From Pararhodospirillum photometricum DSM 122 (GTDB lineage Bacteria > Pseudomonadota > Alphaproteobacteria > Rhodospirillales > Rhodospirillaceae): a DNA stretch of 13,166 nucleotides. Shown piece by piece: positions 1-8,128 of this stretch (positions are counted from its first letter, which is position 1; each line of letters opens with the position of its first letter). Position numbers and translations under genes: made by a program. Location of the stretch: NCBI RefSeq assembly GCF_000284415.1, contig NC_017059.1, positions 2,344,691 through 2,357,856 of the forward strand, given 5' to 3'. The notes under the pieces were generated by a model. It saw only the letters and a list, made by a program, of their open reading frames with translations, made no database searches and was not told where the DNA came from.

Positions 1-800
1 TTTTCAATCCGAATGCTCCCAACGCCGAGGGCGGTCGCGGTGCTCGGCCAAAACAGAAGGTTCGCGCCGACCCTAGATGCGCAGGCCGCGTGGATCACAC
101 CAAATTCCTGCCGGGGCGCTATCCAATAGTGGTCGAACGCTCTTGGGTCACGATAAGCGGAAGACCAGTGGTCCCAGTCCCAGTGGGAAAGGACGATGGC
201 TGGGCGGTCCGTAAAGCAAAATCTTTGGAGAACGGCCGGAAACGTCGATGCGTGATCAAGTACGCCGCCGCCAAAATCAAAATAAATATGAGGAATGTCC
301 TCCATCAATACAGAGTTGCAATTGCCTTGACCCACGTCGTACACGGCAACTGCACCCGCTTTAATTGAAATAAGACTCTCGATCAAAGAAGGATCACCGT
401 CCGGGATGCCGCTGGTATCGACCACCCTGTCGAGTTCGTCGGCCGTGGGTCCGTAAACCCGCTGGACGGTCTCAAGGTAACGCACGCCCCCATCGCCGAA
501 CAGATTGTCGTAGTGTTTGACCATTCTCGTTGTTGGGCTCGGCGTGTCCCCCAGTTCCAAGGCCAGCCAGCGCGCATTCTCGCGCATCGCATTCCATTCC
601 TGCGGCGAGAGGCGAGCCTCGACAATGGATAGAGCCCATTCTTCAACGCCGCCAAATTGGGAACGTCGCTCACGATCAAGCCATCGGCCGTCAGCAGCCT
701 CAAGCCACACACGTCCGTCCTCGTACTGCACGGTATCAGCCCGGACATAAACCTTGCGGGGCCGCTCGCCCCTTTCGCCGTCCTTCGGATTGAAAAACAT
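1..800 (-). CDS. MBL-fold metallohydrolase, partial (runs off left edge)
   Basis: An uninterrupted minus-strand frame starts at the ATG at 800 and stays open for 266 codons to the window edge, so the C-terminus is missing. A purine-rich AAAGGGGG lies 5 nt before the ATG. Residues about 1-145 form a charged N-terminal region that I do not recognise. From about 150 the metallo-beta-lactamase fold begins: VYDVGQGNCN (153-162) is the VGQG strand-turn typical of ComEC/Rec2-like MBL proteins, and LSHWDWDHW (204-212) is the metal-binding HxDxDH motif (H206, D208, D210, H211). The family hydrolyses phosphodiester or other ester bonds with two metal ions; the substrate here is unknown. The gene begins 15 nt after the herA stop on the same strand, so it is probably the third gene of the SIR2-HerA operon. 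A nuclease or nucleotide hydrolase role in defence is inference. The MBL fold is confident, the function is not. Confidence 0.85.
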   Translation of the reverse strand, partial: MFFNPKDGERGERPRKVYVRADTVQYEDGRVWLEAADGRWLDRERRSQFGGVEEWALSIVEARLSPQEWNAMRENARWLALELGDTPSPTTRMVKHYDNLFGDGGVRYLETVQRVYGPTADELDRVVDTSGIPDGDPSLIESLISIKAGAVAVYDVGQGNCNSVLMEDIPHIYFDFGGGVLDHASTFPAVLQRFCFTDRPAIVLSHWDWDHWSSAYRDPRAFDHYWIAPRQEFGVIHAACASRVGANLLFWPSTATALGVGSIRIE

Positions 801-815
801 CTCCACCCCCTTTAT

Positions 816-2567
816 TTATTCTTCAGCCTTCCCGAAACTCTGTCGCCGCCACGCCTCGACAGCGTCATCCAGGCCGCCGACAGGCATGTCCTCCGACCAG
901 CGCTTCCAGAAATCGATGGTACGGCTGTCGGGCTTGCTGCCAGGCTCGGCAATACGAATCCGACTTGGCAGCAGACTGGCGTCGCCGACCACCACGGCCT
1001 CACCGGTATCCAGGACCGGCAGCATATCGGTGAAGCCCGTCAGGGTGTCGGGTAGTAGGGCCTTGACCCGTGCCTGATCCTCGGGATTGGTCAGGCGCAT
1101 GGCGATGACATTGTTGCACTGGCTGATGACGGTGCGGCTGACCTCGGCCGGACGCTGGCTGATCACCGCCAAGCCGATGCCGTATTTGCGGCCTTCCTTG
1201 GCGATGCGCTCGAACAGGCGCACCGCCACGCGGCCCTCGGAGTCCTCGTTCGCTTGGTCGGGGATGTAGTTGTGGGCCTCGTCGCAGAACAGGGCGACCG
1301 GGTGGCGGCGCGCCGATGGCGTCCATTGCTGCACGGAGAAGGCCAGCCCGGCGACCATGCTGACGATCAGCGGCAGTATGTCGGACGGGACCTCGGAGAA
1401 GTCGATGATCTTCACCCCGCCCTTGCCGTCATCCTGATCCTTGCGCCCGGCCAGCAGGCGAGTGACAAGGGTGTCGAGATAGGCGAGTTTCTTGGTCTCG
1501 TCACCGCCCCGGAACAGGAAGCCCAGGCGGCGGTCCTCCACCTTCGCCTCCAACCGGGCAATCATGCGGCTAAGTTTGGCGTGGAAGTCACCTTGCTTTT
1601 CCTTGCCAGCCGCGCCGGGCACCATCTCCTTGTTCAAATTATCCAGCTTGGTCAGCACATCACCAATGGCGAACGGAATGGGGCTGTCTACGGTGAAAGC
1701 GGCCAAAAGATCGGCTCTCCCAGCCGCGTTCAGGAACCCTTCTTTGGCATCTCGAACGCAACGTCCCAGCAGCATCGCCTGATTCGGCGCGTTCTGATCG
1801 CTACGGTCCACGAGCAGCGACCTCAGCGCGTCGTACCCCAGCAGCCAATAGGGCAGGAACAGGACGTCGTCACCGGGGGCATCCAGGTCGCCGGGGCCGG
1901 CGATCCGCAGATGGCGGAAGCCATCGCCTTTCAGGGGGCTGTATTCGCCGTGGATGTCGAAGACGATGCCGTTGGCGTTGGGGAGTTCGGCGACCTGTTC
2001 CAGCAGGCGGGCGGTGGTCCAGGACTTGCCAGAGCCGGTGCTGCCCACGATGGCGGCGTGGCGCTGGAACAGGCGGTCGCCGTTGAGGAAGGCATCGGCC
2101 GAGGTGTCGAGGGCATAACGGCCAAGCAGCAGTGGATGGCCATCCTTCTCGCTGACCTCGGACACCGCCCGCATGAAGGTGGACAGGCGATCCCCTTCAA
2201 GCGAAAAGCACAGCGCATCGATCTCGGGCACGGTTTCGATGGCGCGCCGGAATCGCGGTGGACGCTCTCCGCCCATATTGTGAAGGGTTCCGATCAGGCC
2301 GACCTCGACCGCATCGACGGAGACGACCTCGGGGACCGCCTCCGTTCCGTCTTCCGTCTCCGTCGTCTGAATCTTGCGGGTGATGCGGGTGATGATGCCG
2401 ATCAGACTGCGGCCGGGGCGCCCTTGCAGCAGGACCGGACGATGCACATGCAGCCGGCGCAGGGTCTCGTTATCGAAGACCTGGACGACCACCGACCCGG
2501 TATCGACGGTCAGGACACTGCCAAAAGCATCGCCGTCGCGCAGATGGAACAGGCTCACCGTCGACAT
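816..2567 (-). CDS. herA: HerA/FtsK-family ATPase of a SIR2-HerA defence pair
   Basis: A hexameric DNA-translocase-type ATPase of 583 aa. Residues about 1-65 look like the HAS-barrel that precedes HerA ATPases. Walker A is GSTGSGKS (175-182), followed by VFDIHGEYSPL (202-212), a hallmark of the HerA/DUF87 group. Walker B is ALFCDEAHNY (425-434), with a likely arginine-finger stretch EGRKYG (458-463) and the sensor motif ISQRPAEVS (469-477). Length fits the family. I chose the ATG at 2567 (MSTVSLFHL) because its A is also the last base of the sir2 TGA (TGATG), implying translational coupling; an alternative ATG at 2603 would add 12 residues not typical of a HAS-barrel start. Archaeal HerA works with NurA in end resection, while bacterial HerA next to SIR2 forms a large complex that depletes NAD or cuts DNA during phage infection. 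Here the neighbours are SIR2 and an MBL protein, so defence is the likely role. Confidence 0.93.
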   Translation of the reverse strand: MSTVSLFHLRDGDAFGSVLTVDTGSVVVQVFDNETLRRLHVHRPVLLQGRPGRSLIGIITRITRKIQTTETEDGTEAVPEVVSVDAVEVGLIGTLHNMGGERPPRFRRAIETVPEIDALCFSLEGDRLSTFMRAVSEVSEKDGHPLLLGRYALDTSADAFLNGDRLFQRHAAIVGSTGSGKSWTTARLLEQVAELPNANGIVFDIHGEYSPLKGDGFRHLRIAGPGDLDAPGDDVLFLPYWLLGYDALRSLLVDRSDQNAPNQAMLLGRCVRDAKEGFLNAAGRADLLAAFTVDSPIPFAIGDVLTKLDNLNKEMVPGAAGKEKQGDFHAKLSRMIARLEAKVEDRRLGFLFRGGDETKKLAYLDTLVTRLLAGRKDQDDGKGGVKIIDFSEVPSDILPLIVSMVAGLAFSVQQWTPSARRHPVALFCDEAHNYIPDQANEDSEGRVAVRLFERIAKEGRKYGIGLAVISQRPAEVSRTVISQCNNVIAMRLTNPEDQARVKALLPDTLTGFTDMLPVLDTGEAVVVGDASLLPSRIRIAEPGSKPDSRTIDFWKRWSEDMPVGGLDDAVEAWRRQSFGKAEE

Positions 2568-3646
2568 CACAGATACTCGTTGGCAAAGCCGTCGAATGAC
2601 CAAGCGTCGATCCCCTCGATCTCCACGCCATCACGGTGCTCGTCGGTGTAGACCACGGTGGTGCCCGGCTGCCCCTCCGTCAGAACGCAATATCGTAAAG
2701 ACTTCGACGCCTGCTCCAGCGCCTGCTTGGCCTTGTCGGTCAAGGATTTCGTGACCATCACGAACGGCTTTGGCCGATCACGCATCGCCCGCGTCAGGTT
2801 GACCTGCACATGATCATCGTTGAAGCCGAAGCCAATGGTGAGAAACGCCTCGGCTCCCTTTATCACCCGATCGGCTTCCGCCAGCAGCGACCGGTAGGGC
2901 TCGAAATGGGTCTGAGCGTATTTGGAGCTGGCTGGGGGAACGATGACAGGCCGCATACCCGTGGGCTGCTTGAGATCATCCTCCGCGGGAGCATGAACCG
3001 GCAGGCCGACCGGGTCCCGATCCCCCTCTTCCCGGAACCAGTCCAGCGATCCATGGACCTTCAGCAGATCGACAGTCCTATTCTCTTGCCGGACATCCCC
3101 TCGCAGATATCGGGGGGCATGGACTGGACCCTGCCAAGTACGGAGGTAGCTACCTACAAAGCCGCTCCTATGGCAGAAACCGCCTTGATCGGCGCCATAT
3201 TCTGCTAGGCGGTCGTAATTGGTGGTTATGACGGTAATGTTGCGCGCGGATCCGCCGAAAAGATAGTCGAAGAGCTTGGTGTGAGGAAGGGGATGACTTG
3301 CCCGCACTTGTTCGAAGGCCAGAACGTCGTGCCAAGCGACCTTCTTCCAAACAGAATCTACAATGGCTGTATAGAGAGGAGAGGCATCATTCAATTGCGC
3401 CTTGTTCAGCGCCGCTTCGAGACCTTCACCCGCTTGCCAAGCGTCGAATAGAATTCCCCACTTTTCCGTGTCCAGGCCGAGCTTGCCAACATCATCGACG
3501 ATGCGTTCAGCCAACTGCCCCATGGTCGGCAACCCCAATCCAACGGAAGCACCACTGCCCAGGATCACGACGGGATTGGCGGCAAGGCATTCGCGAACTT
3601 GCTGCTCGGCGTCGTCGCGCACTTTGTTCTGGATATCATCTGACAT
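2567..3646 (-). CDS. SIR2-family putative NAD+-hydrolysing defence effector
   Basis: A 359-aa protein made essentially of one SIR2 domain. Visible motifs are ILGSGASVGLG (28-38, NAD-binding GxGAS), VITTNYDRL (139-147, with the conserved N143 and D145), KVHGSLDW (196-203, catalytic H198) and TIGFGFNDDHV (270-280), the late GxG-type segment of SIR2_2 proteins. These are the residues needed for NAD+ cleavage in anti-phage SIR2 enzymes, and none of them looks degraded. No zinc-ribbon cysteine quartet is evident, so protein deacetylation is unlikely. The ATG at 3646 has AAAGGTGG 8-9 nt upstream. It is the first gene of the operon and overlaps herA by one base. Known SIR2-HerA pairs assemble together and trigger NAD+ loss or DNA degradation on infection, which is the expected role here. 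Its GC content is lower than that of the neighbouring conjugation genes, consistent with separate acquisition. Confidence 0.92.
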   Translation of the reverse strand: MSDDIQNKVRDDAEQQVRECLAANPVVILGSGASVGLGLPTMGQLAERIVDDVGKLGLDTEKWGILFDAWQAGEGLEAALNKAQLNDASPLYTAIVDSVWKKVAWHDVLAFEQVRASHPLPHTKLFDYLFGGSARNITVITTNYDRLAEYGADQGGFCHRSGFVGSYLRTWQGPVHAPRYLRGDVRQENRTVDLLKVHGSLDWFREEGDRDPVGLPVHAPAEDDLKQPTGMRPVIVPPASSKYAQTHFEPYRSLLAEADRVIKGAEAFLTIGFGFNDDHVQVNLTRAMRDRPKPFVMVTKSLTDKAKQALEQASKSLRYCVLTEGQPGTTVVYTDEHRDGVEIEGIDAWSFDGFANEYL

Positions 3647-3707
3647 AGATCCGCCACCTTTGTGAATATATCGTCAGGATAACACACCAGTAGAAACAGG
3701 AAACTAA

Positions 3708-3731
3708 GTGTTGTGCCATTAGTCACCACAC
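3708..3731. promoter_or_regulatory. Imperfect dyad at the predicted SIR2-operon start site
   Basis: GTGTTGTG (3708-3715) and CACCACAC (3724-3731) form an inverted repeat matching at 7 of 8 positions, separated by 8 bp. It begins immediately downstream of the predicted transcription start (about 3732 on the minus strand), which is a classical operator position. No repressor gene is adjacent, so the binding protein is unknown. Confidence 0.3.
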
Positions 3732-3738
3732 GCGATCG

Positions 3739-3767
3739 ATTACGTTAAGTCAGGGTAAAGATGTCAA
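3739..3767 (-). promoter_or_regulatory. Candidate sigma70-type promoter for the SIR2 operon
   Basis: On the minus strand a perfect TTGACA (3767-3762) is followed, after 17 bp, by CGTAAT (3744-3739), which matches four of six bases of TATAAT. Transcription would begin near 3732, leaving a leader of about 85 nt before the SIR2 ATG at 3646. The region is AT-rich compared with the flanking genes. Call made from consensus alone. Confidence 0.5.
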
Positions 3768-3997
3768 GAATGGAGCCGCACGAAATAACGAGAAAGTCGC
3801 TTTTTCGTGGCCGTTCAACGAAACCCGACAGTCCGTTCCTGGCCCCGTTTTGCCATAGCAGGACCTCGACGTAATTGACCTATCCAGCGATCTGCCATCC
3901 CTCATTCTCGCTCAATCTGCCCCTCCTTCGCCCTAGGGGCTTGGGCGTAAATCATCGTAGCTAAAGGCGATTTTCGATTCCGGGGTTCTGTCTGACC

Positions 3998-4043
3998 CTT
4001 GTCCCAAGCGCCCGGCAACAGTGCCGGGCCGGTTCGGGACAGG
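3998..4043 (+). promoter_or_regulatory. Two-tier hairpin over the traG translation start region
   Basis: An inner perfect stem GCCCGGCA/TGCCGGGC (4010-4017 with 4022-4029, loop ACAG) is nested in an outer stem CTTGTCCC/GGGACAGG (3998-4005 with 4036-4043, one G-U pair). The 3' arm GGGACAGG is the only Shine-Dalgarno-like stretch ahead of the traG ATG at 4049, so folding would mask the ribosome site. No U-run follows the stem, so it does not look like a terminator. The role in translational control is inference. Confidence 0.4.
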
Positions 4044-4048
4044 CCGCC

Positions 4049-6088
4049 ATGACCCCCACCAAGCTGCTGATCGGCCAGATCCTGGTCGTTTTCGCCATCA
4101 CCCTGTTCGGGGTGTGGTCGGCGACCCAATGGGCGGCGGCGATGCTCGGCTATCAGCCCCAGCTCGGTCCGCCCTGGCTGGTGCTGTTCGATGTTCCGGT
4201 CTATCGCCCCTGGCAGTTGTTCCCCTGGTGGTATGCCTATGAGGCCTATGCGCCGCACATCTTCGACAAGGCGGGGATGTTGGCCGGGGCCAGCGGCTTC
4301 ATGGGCTGCGCCGCCGCGATCGTCGGTTCGCTGTGGCGGGCGCGGCAGAGCCGGTTGGTCACCACCTACGGCTCGTCGCGCTGGGCGACCGCCCGGGAAG
4401 TGGAGCGGGCCGGGCTGTTCCGCTCGGCCGGGGTGTTTCTTGGCCGGCTGGGCAATCGCTATCTGCGCCATGATGGCCCCGAGCATGTGATGGCCTTCGC
4501 GCCGACCCGGTCGGGCAAGGGCGTCGGGCTGGTGGTGCCGACCCTGCTGTCCTGGACCGGCTCGGCGGTGATCCACGACATCAAGGGCGAGAACTGGCAG
4601 CTTACCGCTGGCTGGCGGGGGCGGTTCTCGCATTGCTTGCTGTTCAACCCGACCGATCCGCGCTCGGCCCGTTACAACCCGTTGCTGGAAGTCCGCAAGG
4701 GTCCCGACGAGGTCCGCGACGTCCAGAACATCGCCGACATCCTGGTTGATCCCGAAGGCGCGCTCGAGCGGCGCAGCCACTGGGAAAAGACCAGCCATTC
4801 CCTGCTGGTCGGCGCGATCCTCCATGTGCTGTATGCCGAGGAGGAGAAGACCCTGGCCCGGGTCGCCACCTTCCTGTCCGATCCCCGCCGCAGCTTCGTT
4901 CAGACCCTGAGCCGGATGATGGCGACCAACCATCTCGGCACCCCCGACGCGCCCCAGGTCCACCCGGTGGTCGCTTCGGCGGCGCGGGAAGTCTTGAACA
5001 AATCCGAGAACGAGCGCTCCGGCGTGCTGTCGACCGCGATGTCGTTCCTCGGCCTCTACCGCGATCCGGTGGTTGCCGCGACCACCGTCGCCTGCGACTG
5101 GCGGATCGCCGATCTGGTCGATGCTGAACGCCCGGTGTCGCTCTATCTGGTGATCCCGCCCTCGGACATCTCGCGGACCAAGCCGCTGGTCCGCCTCGTG
5201 CTCAATCAGATCGGCCGCCGCCTCACCGAGCGGCTGGAGGGCGATCCGGCCAAGCGGCGCAAGCACGCCCTGCTGATGATGCTCGACGAGTTCCCGGCGC
5301 TGGGGCGGCTCGATTTCTTCGAGACCGCGCTGGCTTTCATGGCCGGCTACGGCATCCGCGCCTATCTGATCGCCCAGAGCCTCAACCAGATCTCCAAGGC
5401 CTACGGCGAGAACAACGCGATCCTCGACAATTGCCATGTCCGGATCGCCTTCTCCAGCAATGACGAGCGCACCGCCAAGCGGATTTCCGACGCGCTCGGC
5501 ACCGCCACCGAACTGCGCGCCCAGCGCAATTACGCCGGCCATCGGTTGGCGCCGTGGCTCAGTCACGTCATGGTCAGCCGCCAGGAGACGGCGCGGCCGC
5601 TGCTGACCCCGGGCGAGGTGATGCAATTGCCGCCTGCCGACGAACTGGTGCTGGTCTCCGGCCTTGCTCCGATCCGGGCCAGGAAGCTGCGCTATTACCA
5701 GGATCGCAATTTCTCGGCGCGGGTGCTGCCCGCGCCGGAGTTGGCCGAGCACGGCTATCCCGACCGCCCGGCGGCCCGTCCCGACGATTGGAGCGGATTG
5801 GTGCGCGGCCCGCATGTCCGCCTCGCCACCGCCGAGGAGTCCACGCTCGGTTTCGAGGATGAAGGCGGCGTCCAGCGGCAGCGCCATCCCGGTCTGCCCG
5901 AGGAGGGCTTGGTGGTGGCTGCGCGGTCTGATCCCGAGCCCGATCCCATCGACGACGAGTCCGATCTGCTGGCCGATCAGCGGGCGATGGACCGGCTGCG
6001 CGGTCTCGGCACGGTGGTTCGCGCCCACGCCATCAACGAAGGCCGCGATGGCGCCGGGCCGGGCGACGATCTGCTGCCGAGCTTCTGA
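4049..6088 (+). CDS. traG: Type IV secretion coupling protein TraG/VirD4
   Basis: A 679-aa inner-membrane ATPase that hands the relaxase-DNA complex to the conjugative channel. Two membrane helices are visible at about residues 6-26 and 78-96. Then come the Walker A segment FAPTRSGKGVG (150-160), VIHDIKGENW (174-183, typical of TraG/VirD4), and Walker B LLMMLDEFPALG (408-419), followed by LIAQSLNQI (440-448). Length fits TraG of IncP and rhizobial plasmids. The acidic C-terminal tail (about 590-679) is variable in the family. It opens the operon and is followed after 11 nt by the RHH gene, the standard order in trb-type integrative elements. No relaxase or traF gene is in the window; both would normally lie upstream, where the defence operon now sits. 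A 708-codon antisense frame over this gene is a codon-bias shadow. Confidence 0.95.
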   Translation: MTPTKLLIGQILVVFAITLFGVWSATQWAAAMLGYQPQLGPPWLVLFDVPVYRPWQLFPWWYAYEAYAPHIFDKAGMLAGASGFMGCAAAIVGSLWRARQSRLVTTYGSSRWATAREVERAGLFRSAGVFLGRLGNRYLRHDGPEHVMAFAPTRSGKGVGLVVPTLLSWTGSAVIHDIKGENWQLTAGWRGRFSHCLLFNPTDPRSARYNPLLEVRKGPDEVRDVQNIADILVDPEGALERRSHWEKTSHSLLVGAILHVLYAEEEKTLARVATFLSDPRRSFVQTLSRMMATNHLGTPDAPQVHPVVASAAREVLNKSENERSGVLSTAMSFLGLYRDPVVAATTVACDWRIADLVDAERPVSLYLVIPPSDISRTKPLVRLVLNQIGRRLTERLEGDPAKRRKHALLMMLDEFPALGRLDFFETALAFMAGYGIRAYLIAQSLNQISKAYGENNAILDNCHVRIAFSSNDERTAKRISDALGTATELRAQRNYAGHRLAPWLSHVMVSRQETARPLLTPGEVMQLPPADELVLVSGLAPIRARKLRYYQDRNFSARVLPAPELAEHGYPDRPAARPDDWSGLVRGPHVRLATAEESTLGFEDEGGVQRQRHPGLPEEGLVVAARSDPEPDPIDDESDLLADQRAMDRLRGLGTVVRAHAINEGRDGAGPGDDLLPSF

Positions 6089-6099
6089 GGGAGGCGAGG

Positions 6100-6506
6100 A
6101 TGAACCGCACCAAGATCCGCCATCAATTGTTTCTCGATCCGGACCTCAGCGCCCGGTTGGAAGCGCTCGCCGCCAAACCGGGGGTGTCGAAATCGACCAT
6201 TCTCGCCGATGCGGTGACCGCCTGGCTCAATCGCCGCGGCAGCCAGGAACTCGACGAGCGCTTCGGCCTGCGTCTCCACCGGATCAGCGATCAACTCGAC
6301 CGCATCGAGCGTGACGGTCAGGTGCTGCTGGAGAGCCTGGCGCTGTTCGTCCGCTACCAACTGACCGTCACCGCCCCGCTGCCCGAGCCGGACAAGGCGG
6401 CCCGCGCCGTCGGCCAGGAACGCTTCCAGAAATTCATCGATCAGGTCGGCCGGCAGATCGCCGCCCGCCGCCGCACCCTGTCCGGCGATCAGGAGGGAGA
6501 CCCGTC

Positions 6507-6510
<4 letters not shown>
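6100..6510 (+). CDS. Ribbon-helix-helix (CopG-like) protein of the conjugation operon
   Basis: A 136-aa protein. Residues about 3-45 fit a ribbon-helix-helix DNA-binding fold: a short strand KIRHQLFLD (5-13), then two helices around LSARLEALAAK and SKSTILADAVTAWLNRR. The rest is helical and rich in Arg, Glu and Gln, possibly for oligomerisation. The start at 6100 has GGGAGGCGAGG immediately upstream, and the stop overlaps the trbB ATG (ATGA at 6507). A CopG-type gene is regularly found between traG and trbB in this class of integrative element. It probably represses the operon or acts as a relaxosome accessory, but its target cannot be seen from the sequence. Confidence 0.85.
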
Positions 6511-7562
<1,052 letters not shown>

Positions 7563-7577
7563 CCGAGGAGAACCATC

Positions 7578-7871
7578 ATGCGCTATCTCGCCTTCGCCAC
7601 CACCCTGCTGGTTTCCACCTCGGCCTTTGCCGCCGGGGCGGGGATGCCGTGGGAGCAGCCGCTGCAGCAGGTGCTCGAATCCGTCCAGGGGCCGGTCGCC
7701 AAGATCATCGCGGTGATCATCATTATCACCACCGGCCTGACCCTGGCCTTCGGTGAGACCTCGGGCGGGTTCCGCCGGCTGATCCAGATCGTGTTCGGCC
7801 TGTCGATCGCTTTCGCCGCCTCGAGCTTCTTCCTGTCCTTCTTCAGCTTCGGCGGCGGAGCGCTGGTGTGA
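7578..7871 (+). CDS. trbC: Conjugal pilin TrbC (VirB2-like)
   Basis: A 97-aa major pilin subunit precursor. It has a signal peptide of about 18 residues ending SAFA, a short mature N-terminal segment (AGAGMPWEQPL), and two hydrophobic helices (about 39-58 and 69-91) joined by a polar loop GETSGGFRR. This is the two-helix layout of VirB2/TrbC pilins. GAGGAG lies 7-8 nt before the ATG, and the stop overlaps the trbD start (TGATG). In RP4, TrbC is trimmed and cyclised; whether that occurs here cannot be told. Confidence 0.92.
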   Translation: MRYLAFATTLLVSTSAFAAGAGMPWEQPLQQVLESVQGPVAKIIAVIIIITTGLTLAFGETSGGFRRLIQIVFGLSIAFAASSFFLSFFSFGGGALV

Positions 7872-8128
7872 TGAGCATCGACGGCTTCGAGGTGCCGCTG
7901 CACCGGGCGCTGACCGAGCCGATCCTGCTCGGCGGCGCGCCGCGCACCCTGGCGATCGTCAACGGCACCGTCGCCGCCGCTCTCGGTCTCGGCCTGCAGA
8001 TGTGGAGCGCCGGGATCGTGCTGTGGCTGGTCGGCCATTCCGTCGCGGTGTTCGCCGCCAAGCGCGATCCAGACTTTGCCTCGGTGCTGGCCCGGCATCT
8101 GCGGCAGAAGGGGGAGCTGTCATGCTGA
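7871..8128 (+). CDS. trbD: Conjugal transfer protein TrbD (VirB3-like)
   Basis: An 85-aa inner-membrane protein of the secretion channel that partners the VirB4-type ATPase. The start FEVPLHRALTEPILLGGAPR is typical of VirB3/TrbD, followed by a hydrophobic hairpin (about residues 27-60) and a cytoplasmic tail with AKRDPDF. The ATG at 7871 overlaps the trbC stop; a GTG one codon upstream is a weaker choice. Its 3' end overlaps the trbE ATG by 7 nt. Confidence 0.92.
   Translation: MSIDGFEVPLHRALTEPILLGGAPRTLAIVNGTVAAALGLGLQMWSAGIVLWLVGHSVAVFAAKRDPDFASVLARHLRQKGELSC

Larger units (their letters stand above)
3647..4048. other. Divergent intergenic region between defence operon and traG
   Basis: About 400 bp with no convincing gene lies between the leftward SIR2 operon and the rightward tra/trb operon. 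The part near SIR2 (about 3650-3800) is AT-rich and carries a minus-strand promoter candidate and a dyad, described separately. The part near traG is GC-rich and holds a two-tier hairpin just before the traG ATG. I could not find a plus-strand promoter with good spacing, although one must exist for traG unless it is read from elsewhere. Confidence 0.7.

Noticed and set aside
90..748. Several short open frames on both strands in the first 750 bases
   Set aside because: They overlap the continuous minus-strand MBL frame, which has coherent motifs and a ribosome site.
2565..2603. Longer herA start at 2603
   Set aside because: Adds 12 residues inside sir2; the ATG at 2567 shares a base with the sir2 stop and gives the expected N-terminus.
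1254..2651. 465-codon plus-strand frame
   Set aside because: Antisense to herA, whose Walker A/B motifs and operon position are clear; the plus-strand product has no recognisable domain.
3902..6028. 708-codon open frame on the minus strand
   Set aside because: Exactly antisense to traG, which has all coupling-protein motifs. The predicted protein is low-complexity (His/Gly/Arg/Gln) with no domain, a typical GC-bias shadow.
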